64,000 nucleotides of DNA from Paenibacillus sp. FSL R5-0345 (lineage in GTDB: Bacteria; Bacillota; Bacilli; Paenibacillales; Paenibacillaceae). Below are positions 28,799 through 37,878 of this stretch, in pieces. The notes below the pieces were generated by a model. That model did no database searches. It was given only the letters and a program-made list of their open reading frames with translations, and was not told the origin of the DNA. How positions within the stretch are numbered: the stretch's first letter is position 1; each line of letters begins with the position of its first letter. The DNA lies in contig NZ_CP009281.1 in the NCBI RefSeq assembly GCF_000758585.1, positions 2,108,001 through 2,172,000 of the forward strand, in the 5' to 3' direction. The translations under genes were made by a program, and so were the position numbers.

Positions 28799-28944
28799 AT
28801 GTTAAGGTTCTAAATGCAGATGCAGAAATAGCTCAAAGCTAAAAAGATATACATAAACAAAGGGAATGATCCGATAGATCATGGAAAGGGGTTATTCCTA
28901 TGTGATGATAAGGAATCGAGAAGCATGTTAAAGGAGTATAAAAA

Positions 28945-29220
28945 ATGATAATGAGCTTCCTTTTTATTGCTTTAAGCGCTGCACTTGGAGTGGGCATGTG
29001 GTTTTTAGTAATAGGTATAGTCTTTTCTATTGGTGGCGGAGACTTATTTATAGTTACTCATTATGATTCCTTATTTTTTTATATTGCTGTTTTTTTGTTG
29101 TGTATAGTGAGCTATCTTTTGTTTATAAAACATCTATTAGAGAAGGACTTACAGCTCTTGCTCCATATTTGTGTGAGTACAACTACGCTCTTCTTTTTTC
29201 TAACGCCTTGGCTCAGCTAA
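28945..29220 (+). CDS. Small integral membrane protein, function unknown
   Basis: 91 residues with three hydrophobic segments (about 3-30, 42-62 and 70-90), ending LFFFLTPWLS. No family recognised. AAGGAG lies 8 bp before the ATG, which supports translation, and a hairpin terminator follows. Short charged loop KHLLEKDLQ between segments two and three. Confidence 0.6.
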   Translation: MIMSFLFIALSAALGVGMWFLVIGIVFSIGGGDLFIVTHYDSLFFYIAVFLLCIVSYLLFIKHLLEKDLQLLLHICVSTTTLFFFLTPWLS

Positions 29221-29280
29221 TCAAAATCTTCAATACAACGATTTTTTCTAATATAAGTTCCTCAGAACATCAGAAGTCAT

Positions 29281-29330
29281 ACAACAACCGCACTTTCTGC
29301 ATATTGCAGAGAGGCGGTCGTTTTGTTGTT
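29281..29330 (+). terminator. Terminator after the small membrane protein gene
   Basis: Outer stem ACAACAACCGC/GCGGTCGTTTTGTTG and inner stem TCTGCA/TGCAGA. It ends 11 bp before the stop of the convergent YheC/D gene. Confidence 0.65.
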
Positions 29331-29340
29331 GAGTATCAAT

Positions 29341-30471
29341 TTATTCCTCAGTAGTCTTAGCTGAGGCTGGAGCACCTTTATTATTATACAGCCATAACGC
29401 ATATTCCAAAGGACGCACCAGTGCTTTACGATACGTGTTGCCGTCCCCTGAACGTGCGAACACTTCACGGGCAGGTTTTGGATTAACCTCCAGCACATAG
29501 ATTTTTCCTTCTCGATCAATGGCGAGATCTAGTGCAAGCTCACATAAGGCTCCAAAGCTGTCTTCCAGGAAGGCTGCGGCATCAAGTCCTAATCGCTCTG
29601 CGGTTTTCATAACCTTATCGGTTTTATCCTGACTACCCAGCCATTCCTTTAGCAGCGTTTCAGCTCGAACGGCATGCCCACCCCCGTGAAGATTGGAGGT
29701 TACGCTTCGGGCTGCACCGACCCTAGCGGCCATACCAGTCAGTTCCCAGACCCCTTGCCCATTCTTTTGAACGAGCATACGATAATCATGGAAACGTCCG
29801 CCAGGCAGACGCAGCGGGATACCCTGCTGGACGAGGAATCGTCCACCGATACACCATTGTCGAACAATGGAATCCAATCTTGTGGAAGAGACCTTTCGGG
29901 GTGGAATAATCCGGCGATCTTGGCGACGGCCTTGAATATCAAAGACCCCTTTACTGTTCTTTACCCGCTCAATTCTAAGGATACCGCGTCCACCTGTACC
30001 GTTTGCTGGCTTGACATAGAGCACGGGATTCTGTTTTAACATCCGGTGTAGATCGGCAGAGGATTGATATAGCAAAGTTTCTGGCATATGCTGCCGGAAC
30101 CTGCTTTTTTGTGAGAACGTTTGATGAATGGTCCATTTGTTGCGCAGTGGACGATTCAGAAACAGCAGATGTTTATAGCGTTCACGGAAACGAAGCAATT
30201 GTTCAAAGCGAGCGCTGCGCTGGATACGGCAACGATCATAAATCATGTTCGGGAAGGAACGCCATTTGCGAGACCATTTTCCGCTCTTGGGATCATAGAC
30301 AAGGGCATGGATTTGCTCTTTGCTGGGATGGACATCCATGGGGGTAAACACAAAAACATCCAAACCGATTCGACTACCCTCAATGATCATTCTCCGGTAC
30401 ACGGCCTTTTCTTCAAGCTGCTTGGCTTCATTGATATACAAAGTGAGAATGCCTAAGACGGGCTCTGGCAC
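29341..30471 (-). CDS. YheC/YheD-family ATP-grasp protein (spore coat-associated), paralogue 5
   Basis: 376 residues, short form without the N-terminal extension. An N-terminal segment VLGILTLYINEAKQLEEK precedes an ATP-grasp fold: lysine in LYVKPANGTGGRGILRI, MLVQKNGQGVWELTGMA, SNLHGGGHAV, and the metal-binding EVNPKP near the end. B. subtilis YheC/YheD are endospore coat-associated proteins of unknown reaction. GTG start at 30471 with AAGGTG upstream; it overlaps the preceding GNAT gene by 19 bp, so translation is likely coupled. It is the last gene of the leftward six-gene operon. Confidence 0.87.
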   Translation of the reverse strand: MPEPVLGILTLYINEAKQLEEKAVYRRMIIEGSRIGLDVFVFTPMDVHPSKEQIHALVYDPKSGKWSRKWRSFPNMIYDRCRIQRSARFEQLLRFRERYKHLLFLNRPLRNKWTIHQTFSQKSRFRQHMPETLLYQSSADLHRMLKQNPVLYVKPANGTGGRGILRIERVKNSKGVFDIQGRRQDRRIIPPRKVSSTRLDSIVRQWCIGGRFLVQQGIPLRLPGGRFHDYRMLVQKNGQGVWELTGMAARVGAARSVTSNLHGGGHAVRAETLLKEWLGSQDKTDKVMKTAERLGLDAAAFLEDSFGALCELALDLAIDREGKIYVLEVNPKPAREVFARSGDGNTYRKALVRPLEYALWLYNNKGAPASAKTTEE

Positions 30472-30971
30472 AGGAGTTCACCTTCTTGTGGAGAAATGGT
30501 AGTACTGACGGTATTCTGCGGTGATCTGATCAATAAAGTTGGCTTGCCAGTAGGGCCACTAGTAAGCGCCACTGCGGCAAGGCCAACATTGAAGCACATT
30601 TTCAGACTGGCTGTATTATCGCTGGCAACACTGCATTCTAGACGGCCTAAGCGCTTTAACTGGGCGGTCATCAGGGCGGTGCCGGTATGCTTATTCCGGT
30701 ATAAGGGATGCACGGTAACGAGACAGGCTTCTTCCCCGAAACCGGATACGAAGCTTACTCCTGCTATCTGGCGACCATTTTGACCGCGTACGGTAGCGAC
30801 AAGCAGCGAGACACCTGGCTCTGACAACTGATCTGGAGTTAATTTGGCCAGTACCTTACAAGCTTGGTTTGTAATGCGCCGCTCTCCGTGTTCTCTTATA
30901 AACTCAAGCAGTCCGGTTAGCCGCGATTTCCACTTTTTAGCATCAGTGTCGTAGATGGAGGATATCTGCAT
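30453..30971 (-). CDS. GNAT-family acetyltransferase within the YheC/D operon
   Basis: 172 residues. GNAT motif A is recognisable (VTVHPLYRNKHTGTALMTAQL, cut here as VHPLYRNKHTGTALM), followed by CSVASDNTASLKMCFNVG, the usual NxxSxxxxxxxGF-type end. It is inserted between two YheC/D genes (25 bp after one, overlapping the next by 19 bp), so it must be expressed with them. It might modify the same coat component or substrate that the ATP-grasp proteins act on; that is inference from position only. Confidence 0.8.
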   Translation of the reverse strand: MQISSIYDTDAKKWKSRLTGLLEFIREHGERRITNQACKVLAKLTPDQLSEPGVSLLVATVRGQNGRQIAGVSFVSGFGEEACLVTVHPLYRNKHTGTALMTAQLKRLGRLECSVASDNTASLKMCFNVGLAAVALTSGPTGKPTLLIRSPQNTVSTTISPQEGELLCQSPS

Positions 30972-30996
30972 GCTGTGTCACATCCTTTAATGAATT

Positions 30997-32109
30997 CTAC
31001 TTGGCATGTCGTGCTAAGTGCTGGCCATAATGAAAGATTCGCTCCAATGAAAGCTTGCGAATCGCAGGCTCATCAAATTTCATCGGCCGTGAGTTTGCCT
31101 CAAAGAACCAGAGTCCTCCGTTCTCATCTACACCGAGATCCATGGACATCTCCCCGAGCATAGTGTCAGAGGCTCTCTCAATTTGTCTGGCGATTAACAG
31201 AGCAGTTGTAGGTACGCTTTTTAGAATGGAGGCGGCTCTTTCGGTTCCAAATGTGCTTTCCAGCATACTGGAGGGCTCCTCAATACTGCCGCCGCGTGGT
31301 ACATGCGTGGTGATACTGCGGGCACCAGCTAGTCGCGCACCTATGCCGGTCATCGCCCAGCCTCCTCTGCTGTTTTTCTGCAGAAGTACACGCAGATCAA
31401 ATGGTCGTCCTCGGTGAGTCGCCAGCTCAATGGCCTGCTGTACGATGTAACGCGAGGTACCCTTTTCCTTTCCGATTCGTGCCCAGAGGCGCTCTATAGA
31501 GGCGGCTTTGTATGTCACATTTTTTTTGCCGCTTTGAATTTGCAGCCGATAGGGCAAAGTGGTCTCAGCACGGTATTTTAAACGCATAATGCCTTTACCG
31601 GCTTTGCCGCTCTCCGGTTTTAGGTAGAGGCTGGTGTGATTATTTAGCATGGCAGTAAGTGTGTTTGCGCTGCGTAGACGTCTGGTTTTTGGAACATGCT
31701 TAGAGGTAGCATGTGAGCCTTTCAGCCATTCAAAGAGATTCCATTTATTGAAAAAATACGGATTATAAAGCTTAATGCCTGGATGCTCCAGGCATTGAGC
31801 TATTTTGCGTACGACAGCAGGTTTCTCCTCATCCTCACGGGTAGGAATTCGATTATAGATAATTTGTGGAAGAGGTACAGGAATGCTGTACCATATTTTT
31901 CCGTTGGATGATGGGACATATCCGTTCACCATCCGTTCCTCAAGCTTTAAGTCACGGACAGTGACGACGTAGACAAGAAATCCCATTTCCTTGCCTGTGC
32001 GAATGATGTCCCGGAAGTTATTGCGGTTGCCATTAAAATGTCTTATTTTGTCACTGGTTGTCAGTATGGCAATAACGGGTTTTGTTTCATCCGGAATATA
32101 CGTGCTCAC
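30997..32109 (-). CDS. YheC/YheD-family ATP-grasp protein, paralogue 4
   Basis: 370 residues, short form. Segments: VIAILTTSDKIRHFNGNRNN at the N-terminus, LYLKPESGKAGKGIMRL, VLLQKNSRGGWAMTGIGARL, THVPRGGS, and FEANSRPMKF for metal binding. GTG start at 32109 follows GGAGGG and overlaps the stop of the preceding gene by 4 bp. In-operon with the other four copies; sequence identity to them is clearly low outside the motifs, which points to old duplications and not recent amplification. Confidence 0.87.
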   Translation of the reverse strand: MSTYIPDETKPVIAILTTSDKIRHFNGNRNNFRDIIRTGKEMGFLVYVVTVRDLKLEERMVNGYVPSSNGKIWYSIPVPLPQIIYNRIPTREDEEKPAVVRKIAQCLEHPGIKLYNPYFFNKWNLFEWLKGSHATSKHVPKTRRLRSANTLTAMLNNHTSLYLKPESGKAGKGIMRLKYRAETTLPYRLQIQSGKKNVTYKAASIERLWARIGKEKGTSRYIVQQAIELATHRGRPFDLRVLLQKNSRGGWAMTGIGARLAGARSITTHVPRGGSIEEPSSMLESTFGTERAASILKSVPTTALLIARQIERASDTMLGEMSMDLGVDENGGLWFFEANSRPMKFDEPAIRKLSLERIFHYGQHLARHAK

Positions 32110-33479
32110 ATCTCATCCCTCCTGCGGAATTTGCTGAGGTATAGACAATGCTCCAGAATGTGCTCGATGGAAGCTTTGCCCTCAGCGCGCAGGGAGGGAT
32201 GACGGAAGATGGAACGTCCTGGTTTGGCGTTGGCCTCGAACATCCAGATGTCTTCATCCTGATCAATGCCGAGATCAAAGCCGATTTCACCGAGCAAATG
32301 ACGATGCTGGATTTCTAAGGATTCTGCCAGTTTAATGGCTGTACTCTTCGCACGCTGCAAGACTTCATCTGCTCTGGCGCCGAATACACGCCCGAGCGCC
32401 TGCCCAGGTGTAAGCAAAGCCCCCCCATTTTTGAGGTGAGTGGTGACGCTGCCTCGGCCGGCTTTTTTAGCGCCTATGCCGACAACAATCCATTGATTAC
32501 TCCCGTTTTTATGCATATGGAATCGGAAATCAATGGGGCAGCCATCAATTTCAATCAAACGTATTCCTTGTTGGACGATATAATTCTGCAGGCCTTGACC
32601 GTGTCGTGATCGAAGCATACGCATGAGGCTTTCAAAGGTAGTGAAGCGCAGAAGTACGTTTTTACCACCCTTGCGGTAGCGGGCAAAATACCCTTTTTTC
32701 GGCAGATAGGTGAGTCGGTAAATCCCGTGACCCAGGCTACCTGCGGAAGGTTTGTAATATACAAAATGGTGGTGATCCAGCATTTCTCTCATTTTTTCGG
32801 AAGAGGGATTGCTGTGTGTTTCAGGAACGTAACGGTTTGCAGCCCCGTCATTCTCTAGCAGCCGGTAGATATCGGATTTATTGAAAAAGCTCCAGTTGAA
32901 GTAAGGGATTTTCTTGCGCATAAAGCGTTCGCGAAGCTGGTTGATATATGGTGAGGTTTCAGCTCTCCGACTGGGCAGCCGATTGTAGACAACATCAGGT
33001 AGCGGAACCATTTTACGCTCGAATTTGCCGCCTGCGGTTAAGAAATAACCATAGACCTGCTCCTGCTGCCAGTTGATATCACGTGGCATAAAGGCAAATA
33101 TATAACATTTGTTACTGCCTTCCCGCAGCAATTGCTTTATAAAGCCAGTGCGGGAACCGAAGGGTTGATTTGAAGATGCTGGCCCATCGGACAATACACC
33201 GACTAAAGGTCCAAGCTGTACCTCGTCGTTTTGCAGATTGCGTAAATAGATACCACCAGATTTCGGAACCTTGATAGCACTCTTTACACCAGTGGCGAGG
33301 AATAGATGATTTCCGGCGCGCTTGATGGGCTTGATCATGGTCGGGATGGCATCTTTACCGAGTCTAAGGCGAATGTTCTTTTTCCCGGTTAATTTCAAGC
33401 TTTTCATCAGTGCACCTGATACATATACAACTCTTTGGGGCTGCTTAGTGAAATGCACATTGCAAAAAGTGAGACTCAT
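32106..33479 (-). CDS. YheC/YheD-family ATP-grasp protein, paralogue 3 (long form)
   Basis: 457 residues. The first about 95 residues form a small beta-rich extension (VYVSGALMKSLKLTGKKNIR, VKVPKSGGIYLRNL-like) absent from the short forms. GPLVGVLSDGP then begins the core, with FVYYKPSAGSLGHGIYRL, FHMHKNGSNQWIVVGIGAKK, THLKNGG and FEANAKPGRSIF. AAGGAGG precedes the ATG, which abuts the stop of the preceding gene. This long form matches YheC architecture. Confidence 0.87.
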   Translation of the reverse strand: MSLTFCNVHFTKQPQRVVYVSGALMKSLKLTGKKNIRLRLGKDAIPTMIKPIKRAGNHLFLATGVKSAIKVPKSGGIYLRNLQNDEVQLGPLVGVLSDGPASSNQPFGSRTGFIKQLLREGSNKCYIFAFMPRDINWQQEQVYGYFLTAGGKFERKMVPLPDVVYNRLPSRRAETSPYINQLRERFMRKKIPYFNWSFFNKSDIYRLLENDGAANRYVPETHSNPSSEKMREMLDHHHFVYYKPSAGSLGHGIYRLTYLPKKGYFARYRKGGKNVLLRFTTFESLMRMLRSRHGQGLQNYIVQQGIRLIEIDGCPIDFRFHMHKNGSNQWIVVGIGAKKAGRGSVTTHLKNGGALLTPGQALGRVFGARADEVLQRAKSTAIKLAESLEIQHRHLLGEIGFDLGIDQDEDIWMFEANAKPGRSIFRHPSLRAEGKASIEHILEHCLYLSKFRRRDEM

Positions 33480-34658
33480 TTATGAATCCTCCTTAGGAAC
33501 CATTGTTATCATTCTCCCGTTTATAACGGAGCTGTCCGTAGATAGGGATGGTATCCGTCGCTGTGTGAGTAGCAGATGGCGCGCATAAGACAGTGGATTC
33601 TCGGCGGCGAGCTTAGCAGCCCGGCGGTCGCCCGTCAGCCGGAATACCGTGCGCCCTGGCTTGGAATTTGCTTCTAGTAAATGAATCCGACCGCTCGAAT
33701 CAATACCGAAATCTAGGCCGAGTTCTCCAAGCCTACCGCATGCGGCCTCCAGAAGAGGAGGCAAGTATGCAGCTTCTGTAGCAAGCTCCTGCATGATGTC
33801 TTTTCCGTCCTGACCATATTCTGCAATCAAAAAGGGCAAAGGAGGAACCGCAGTTCCACCGCCGTGCAGGTTCGAAGTCAGTGAACCATGATTACCCAGC
33901 CGAACGGCCATGCCAGTAAGATCCCAGCGGCCGAGGCCATTCTTTTGCATCAATACACGCACATCGAACGGTTGCCCCTTACGATTAGTTAGGTGCAGAT
34001 AAGGCTGTATAATATAGCGGCGTGTGCCGATAAATTCATGAATCCAGTTCAGTCCTTCATCCTGCGAGCTGAATACATATTGAAAGGGTGTATTTGTCCC
34101 ATCACGCCCTCGTACTCTTATGCCTCCTCCAGAGCGTCTGTTCTGCAGTATGGCATGCAATGTACGTTTGCCGTGAGAGCCTGCTTTGGGTTTTAGGAAG
34201 ACCCCGTATTCTCTTTCGGCGAGCATATTGCTTAACTTGCGTGTACCGGTATAAAGAACAGTTTCCGGCAGTAAAATAGCTGCTCTTCGGTTGCGCTTCA
34301 AGATCTCGTATACGCCCCATTTATCAGGTAAACCTCTTGACCAAGGTAGTGATCGGTGAAGGAAAGAGAGTGCAGACGAAGCTTCTTTTCTTTCTTTCGG
34401 ACTATTGTAAAAACAACGATTATAAATGATATCCGGTGGTGTAGAGGTCGTATTGTGCCAGCTTCCGTCTTTCCATGTATAACCGGTTATAGATGACCCG
34501 TCTGACGCTACTCCGTCCGGATGAAACACGAGGACTTTAAGATTATATCGCGGAGCTGCACGGCATAAATGACTGCAAAATTCTTGCTCGGAAATCGGAG
34601 GATTCCCGTGGCGACGGCCCGTCATAATGCCGAGGAACCCCATAGCTGTTTCAGTCAT
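33480..34658 (-). CDS. YheC/YheD-family ATP-grasp protein, paralogue 2 (short form)
   Basis: 392 residues. The core starts at once (GFLGIMTGRRHGNPPISEQE) and carries VFLKPKAGSHGKRTLHAI, VLMQKNGLGRWDLTGMAVRL, SNLHGGGTAV and EANSKPGRTVF. Its SNLHGGG loop matches paralogue 5, so these two appear closest within the set. AAGGAGG lies 5 bp before the ATG; 10 bp separate it from the upstream gene. Confidence 0.87.
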   Translation of the reverse strand: MTETAMGFLGIMTGRRHGNPPISEQEFCSHLCRAAPRYNLKVLVFHPDGVASDGSSITGYTWKDGSWHNTTSTPPDIIYNRCFYNSPKERKEASSALSFLHRSLPWSRGLPDKWGVYEILKRNRRAAILLPETVLYTGTRKLSNMLAEREYGVFLKPKAGSHGKRTLHAILQNRRSGGGIRVRGRDGTNTPFQYVFSSQDEGLNWIHEFIGTRRYIIQPYLHLTNRKGQPFDVRVLMQKNGLGRWDLTGMAVRLGNHGSLTSNLHGGGTAVPPLPFLIAEYGQDGKDIMQELATEAAYLPPLLEAACGRLGELGLDFGIDSSGRIHLLEANSKPGRTVFRLTGDRRAAKLAAENPLSYARHLLLTQRRIPSLSTDSSVINGRMITMVPKEDS

Positions 34659-34668
34659 TGTGTCCTCC

Positions 34669-36036
34669 TTATAAACCGGCCAAATAGCGGCAATACAGAA
34701 TCATTTGCTTGACGGACGGTCTGATTTTTTGATCGTTTAGCGGTGTGTTATCGTTCTTGGAAGGTTTGGAGTTAACCTCCAAGAGCCATATTCGTCCGGA
34801 TTGATCCAGTGCCAGATCGATTCCGAGCTCTCCGAAATGAGCAGGGATAAAGGTTTCTACTCCTCTTGCAATGGCAAGTGCTGCTCTTGGAAGCTGAAGC
34901 TGTACGCTATCCTTGGTACCTAAAGGAAGGCTGCTCTTGCTAACGGCTTCACGGACAGTACTGAGACTGCCACCTCTTGCTAGATTGGAGACGAAATGAT
35001 TGCTCCCAGCGGTACGAGCGACAATGGAGGTAACCCCCCATTTTCCGGTACCATTCTTTTGTACAAGTGCTCGAAAATCTACAGGACGCTTACCGAGCTC
35101 CATCAAAGGCAATCCTTGTTGAATCTGGTAGCGCGTTGTCTTCATCTTGGGAGCAATAGACTGGTACAGTTTAGCTAAAGTCGGGTAGCTTTGCTTGCGT
35201 GTACCTATAGAGGTAGTAGATAACAAACGGTATCCTCCGCCTTCATCTTTGGAGATTCGGAGAATGCCTTTGCCGAGACTGCCTCGTACAGGCTTTAGAA
35301 ACACGCTTGGGTATTGGCTACACATCTTCTTTACAACAGCAAAACCGTTTAAAGCATGCGATTCCGGTAAATACCGCTTCAATGAAGGGTCTTGCGCTAA
35401 AGCTTCAAATACTTCTGTCTTGTCAAGAAATTTTTCGTTGAAGAAATGCGTTCCATACCGTGATTTTACATCCGCCAAAAAATGCTGTACGCTAGGTTTA
35501 TTCTCCACCTTTCGCGTCGTTAGCCGATTGTTGATTACATCGGCGATGGGCAGACTCATTTTCCTCCAACCCTCGTTGTATACCCAGCCCTGAATGGAAG
35601 TGCTGCTTGTTTCGAGCGCTTCCGGGGTAAAGAAATATACATAGGCGCCTTGTACGTGGCAGGCATTTGTTAATTCTCGGCAGAACATGGTAATGGGTCC
35701 AAAAAGCCTGTCGAGATTATCTGGATGGTCACGACTGACGAGTACACCGATCAACGGTCCAAGCCGCAAGGTACGACTTACGGAGCTGTAAGAGGCGTTG
35801 AGGGTTTGCCGATGTTTCCATCCGGTCCGCCGCGCCAGTCCTTCGCTTACACGCAGGCTGTCGGATTTGGGAGCCGGGATAATGGTAACCTCCTGCCGGA
35901 AAGAGCCGAAAGCCAGCTGGAGCGTTCCGTGAGCCGGGATTTTGAGTCTTTTCATGGATCGTTCGCCAAGCATTATAGCGTTTTCCTGCAGGATGCCCGA
36001 GTGGACCGTATGGACCGGGATCTTGAATTGGGACAT
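34669..36036 (-). CDS. YheC/YheD-family ATP-grasp protein, paralogue 1 (long form, first in operon)
   Basis: 455 residues. Like paralogue 3 it has an N-terminal beta-rich extension of about 90 residues (LQLAFGSFRQEVTIIPAPKS), then GPLIGVLVSRDHPDN, VFLKPVRGSLGKGILRI, ALVQKNGTGKWGVTSIVART, SNLARGGS and EVNSKPSKND. The ATG at 36036 has GGAAGGAG upstream and is preferred to 36063. It is the first gene of the leftward array and divergent from yheA, the neighbour of yheC/yheD in B. subtilis, which supports the assignment. Confidence 0.87.
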   Translation of the reverse strand: MSQFKIPVHTVHSGILQENAIMLGERSMKRLKIPAHGTLQLAFGSFRQEVTIIPAPKSDSLRVSEGLARRTGWKHRQTLNASYSSVSRTLRLGPLIGVLVSRDHPDNLDRLFGPITMFCRELTNACHVQGAYVYFFTPEALETSSTSIQGWVYNEGWRKMSLPIADVINNRLTTRKVENKPSVQHFLADVKSRYGTHFFNEKFLDKTEVFEALAQDPSLKRYLPESHALNGFAVVKKMCSQYPSVFLKPVRGSLGKGILRISKDEGGGYRLLSTTSIGTRKQSYPTLAKLYQSIAPKMKTTRYQIQQGLPLMELGKRPVDFRALVQKNGTGKWGVTSIVARTAGSNHFVSNLARGGSLSTVREAVSKSSLPLGTKDSVQLQLPRAALAIARGVETFIPAHFGELGIDLALDQSGRIWLLEVNSKPSKNDNTPLNDQKIRPSVKQMILYCRYLAGL

Positions 36037-36101
36037 CGTGGATCTCCTTCCGGTAGGCAGCATGATGCCGGCAATTTGGTAGCTAAGGGTTACATATCAT
36101 T

Positions 36102-36130
36102 CATCATATGGAGACAGATGACCCTTGGTG
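36102..36130 (-). promoter_or_regulatory. Possible sigma-K-type promoter for the YheC/D operon
   Basis: On the minus strand CACC (-35, consensus mACm), 16 bp, CATATGATG (-10, consensus CATAnnnTA with one mismatch), about 65 bp before the first ATG. The match is short and degenerate. Confidence 0.3.
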
Positions 36131-36302
36131 ATTGACCTACTCTTTAAAAACCTTGCCACATCATTTAATAAGTCTGATCCAAGAAGCGAAACAAGCATGG
36201 GATGAATCAATATTTGGAAACTTAAGCGTAAGCTTCCGAGGCGAGTTTTGTACGAAGTAAGCCAGGAAGCGAATGCTAACAAAACTTTTAGGAGGAATTA
36301 TA

Positions 36303-36641
36303 ATGAGTATTCACGACAAAGCACATGAACTGGCGAAAGCCATTAAAGAAAGCACTGAGGTAGCAGATATCACCAATGCGATGAAACTGGTGGAAACAGA
36401 TCCAGATGCCAAAGCAATGCTCGACAATTTCCGCAACGGCCAAATGGAGCTTCAACAACGGATGATGAGCGGAGATATGCCTCCACAGGAAGAAATGGAG
36501 AAAATGGAGAAATTATTCGAGGTGCTTAACATGAATCTTGGGATTCGCCGTCTGTTCGATGCAGAACGCCGTCTGAGCGTTGTAATCGAGGATGTAAACA
36601 AGATCATTACCGAGAGCTTGTCGCAATTGTATGGCGAATAA
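36303..36641 (+). CDS. yheA: YheA, YlbF/YmcA-family protein (UPF0342)
   Basis: 112-residue all-helical protein of the YlbF/YmcA/YheA (DUF964) family: SIHDKAHELAKAIKES, DPDAKAMLDNFRNGQMELQQ and MNLGIRRLFDAERRLSVVIE. ATG at 36303 has AGGAGG 7 bp upstream. The relatives YlbF and YmcA act in an RNA-processing (Y-complex) and sporulation/biofilm context; YheA itself has no settled role. The divergent YheC/D genes repeat the yhe neighbourhood of Bacillus, which supports the name. Confidence 0.88.
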   Translation: MSIHDKAHELAKAIKESTEVADITNAMKLVETDPDAKAMLDNFRNGQMELQQRMMSGDMPPQEEMEKMEKLFEVLNMNLGIRRLFDAERRLSVVIEDVNKIITESLSQLYGE

Positions 36642-36691
36642 ACGCTTTTATTAAGCGAGCACTCGCTTGAAAAGTTTCATCAGTTCAATCT

Positions 36692-36740
36692 AAAGAGGAT
36701 GTTCCCGAAGCCATTTGGCATTGGAAACATCCTCTTTATT
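36692..36740 (+). terminator. Terminator after yheA
   Basis: Stem AAAGAGGATGTTCC/GGAAACATCCTCTTT with a 17-nt loop. It may also serve the convergent gene at 36768. Confidence 0.8.
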
Positions 36741-36767
36741 CTTGTGACTAGCGTAGGAGTAAACTAA

Positions 36768-37343
36768 CTAATCTTGCTTACCTTCGATTGCGCAAAGAAG
36801 AATACCAGCAGCCAAACCTAGGCGGCGATCAAGCATTCCCTTGGGATCTTCGGAGAAGTCAGCCATGATTTTTGTAACGAATGGGTTGAAGTTCTGTTTG
36901 AAGGCCGGAATCGTTGTGTCATCCATCTCGATATTGTATTTCTGAGGGATAATAGAGATAAAGCGGCGGAGTAAAGCCATCGCGGTGCTATCTTCCTTGA
37001 TTTTTCCGATTTCCTGATCATGACGATCGAGAATCATCCATTCATCTTTCAAAATAGATTTGAGTCCCTTACGGCGCAGTGCACCGATGTGCTCGCCAGT
37101 CTCCGTATCATGCACATCATAAGTTGCGCTAAAATCGACCACACTGCGGGCTTTGATTCGCAATAGCTCCTTATTCATGCTCTCGTCCGTATACAGCGCA
37201 ATATCCTCTTTCAGCTTGAATGCTTTCATTTGTGAATAGAGTACAAGTTGCTCCGTATTATCATAAATATGAAGTTTCGCACCCATGATCGAAAATACCT
37301 TTTTTCGAATTATGTATTCGGTATGAGTATAAGTTGTATTCAA
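36768..37343 (-). CDS. LURP-one-related (tubby-like/scramblase fold) protein
   Basis: 191 residues of mostly beta-strand alternation: LHIYDNTEQLVLYSQMKAF, EDIALYTDES, DFSATYDVHDTETGEHIGAL, WMILDRHDQEIGKIKEDS, ending with a hydrophobic helix LGLAAGILLCAIEG. This pattern is that of the LOR/YxjI-type proteins with a tubby-like barrel and a hydrophobic C-terminal helix. TTG start at 37343 follows AGGGGGCG. Function of bacterial members is not established. Confidence 0.65.
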   Translation of the reverse strand: MNTTYTHTEYIIRKKVFSIMGAKLHIYDNTEQLVLYSQMKAFKLKEDIALYTDESMNKELLRIKARSVVDFSATYDVHDTETGEHIGALRRKGLKSILKDEWMILDRHDQEIGKIKEDSTAMALLRRFISIIPQKYNIEMDDTTIPAFKQNFNPFVTKIMADFSEDPKGMLDRRLGLAAGILLCAIEGKQD

Positions 37344-37534
37344 GACTAAATCGCCCCCTAAATGAAATTATCATCTCATATATAAGCTTTGCTAGCTACA
37401 TAAATGCGTACTATTTTATATTTTTTTGAGTAAAAGTATATTTTTGTGGACTTGTCTCATATTAAGGACTTCAAGTTCATAGAGTAGAGATATAGATTCA
37501 ATCGAATATCTTGTCTGCGAAGGAGTTGTTAGTA

Positions 37535-37819
37535 ATGAGAAAAAGAAACAAGTTTAAACATGGTGTCTATCTGGTGCTGGCGTTGGCCATGCTTTTGTAT
37601 GCTCTGCCGAAGTTATCGCTAGCGAATGGGCCTAGTTGGGTATTTGGTTTTGGAGTGATCTGGTCACTTTTCGCCTTTATGGTCATTGCGGCACATCTGC
37701 ATTTCATAATTGGTGTTGATGAGGAGAAGACCAAGCGTTTAGAAGCTGTGCGAAAAGCAAAACTGGAACAATGGCAGTCCAAATGGAATGAAGAAACTAG
37801 AGTTACACAAAGATCATAG
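37535..37819 (+). CDS. Small two-TM membrane protein, function unknown
   Basis: 94 residues with TM segments at about 8-25 (VYLVLALAMLLYALPKLSLA, shortened) and 31-56 (WVFGFGVIWSLFAFMVIAAH), then a charged coiled-coil-like tail (EEKTKRLEAVRKAKLEQWQS). AAGGAG lies 9 bp before ATG 37535, so I use that start. No recognised family. Confidence 0.65.
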   Translation: MRKRNKFKHGVYLVLALAMLLYALPKLSLANGPSWVFGFGVIWSLFAFMVIAAHLHFIIGVDEEKTKRLEAVRKAKLEQWQSKWNEETRVTQRS

Positions 37820-37878
37820 AAGTGGGGTTGCATCCATTAGTGACTAGATTTGAGTTTCAGGGGAAAAGCTCCAGGCTG

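Noticed and set aside
28881..28931. 16-codon ORF before the small membrane gene
   Set aside because: No SD at a usable distance, and nothing else supports it.
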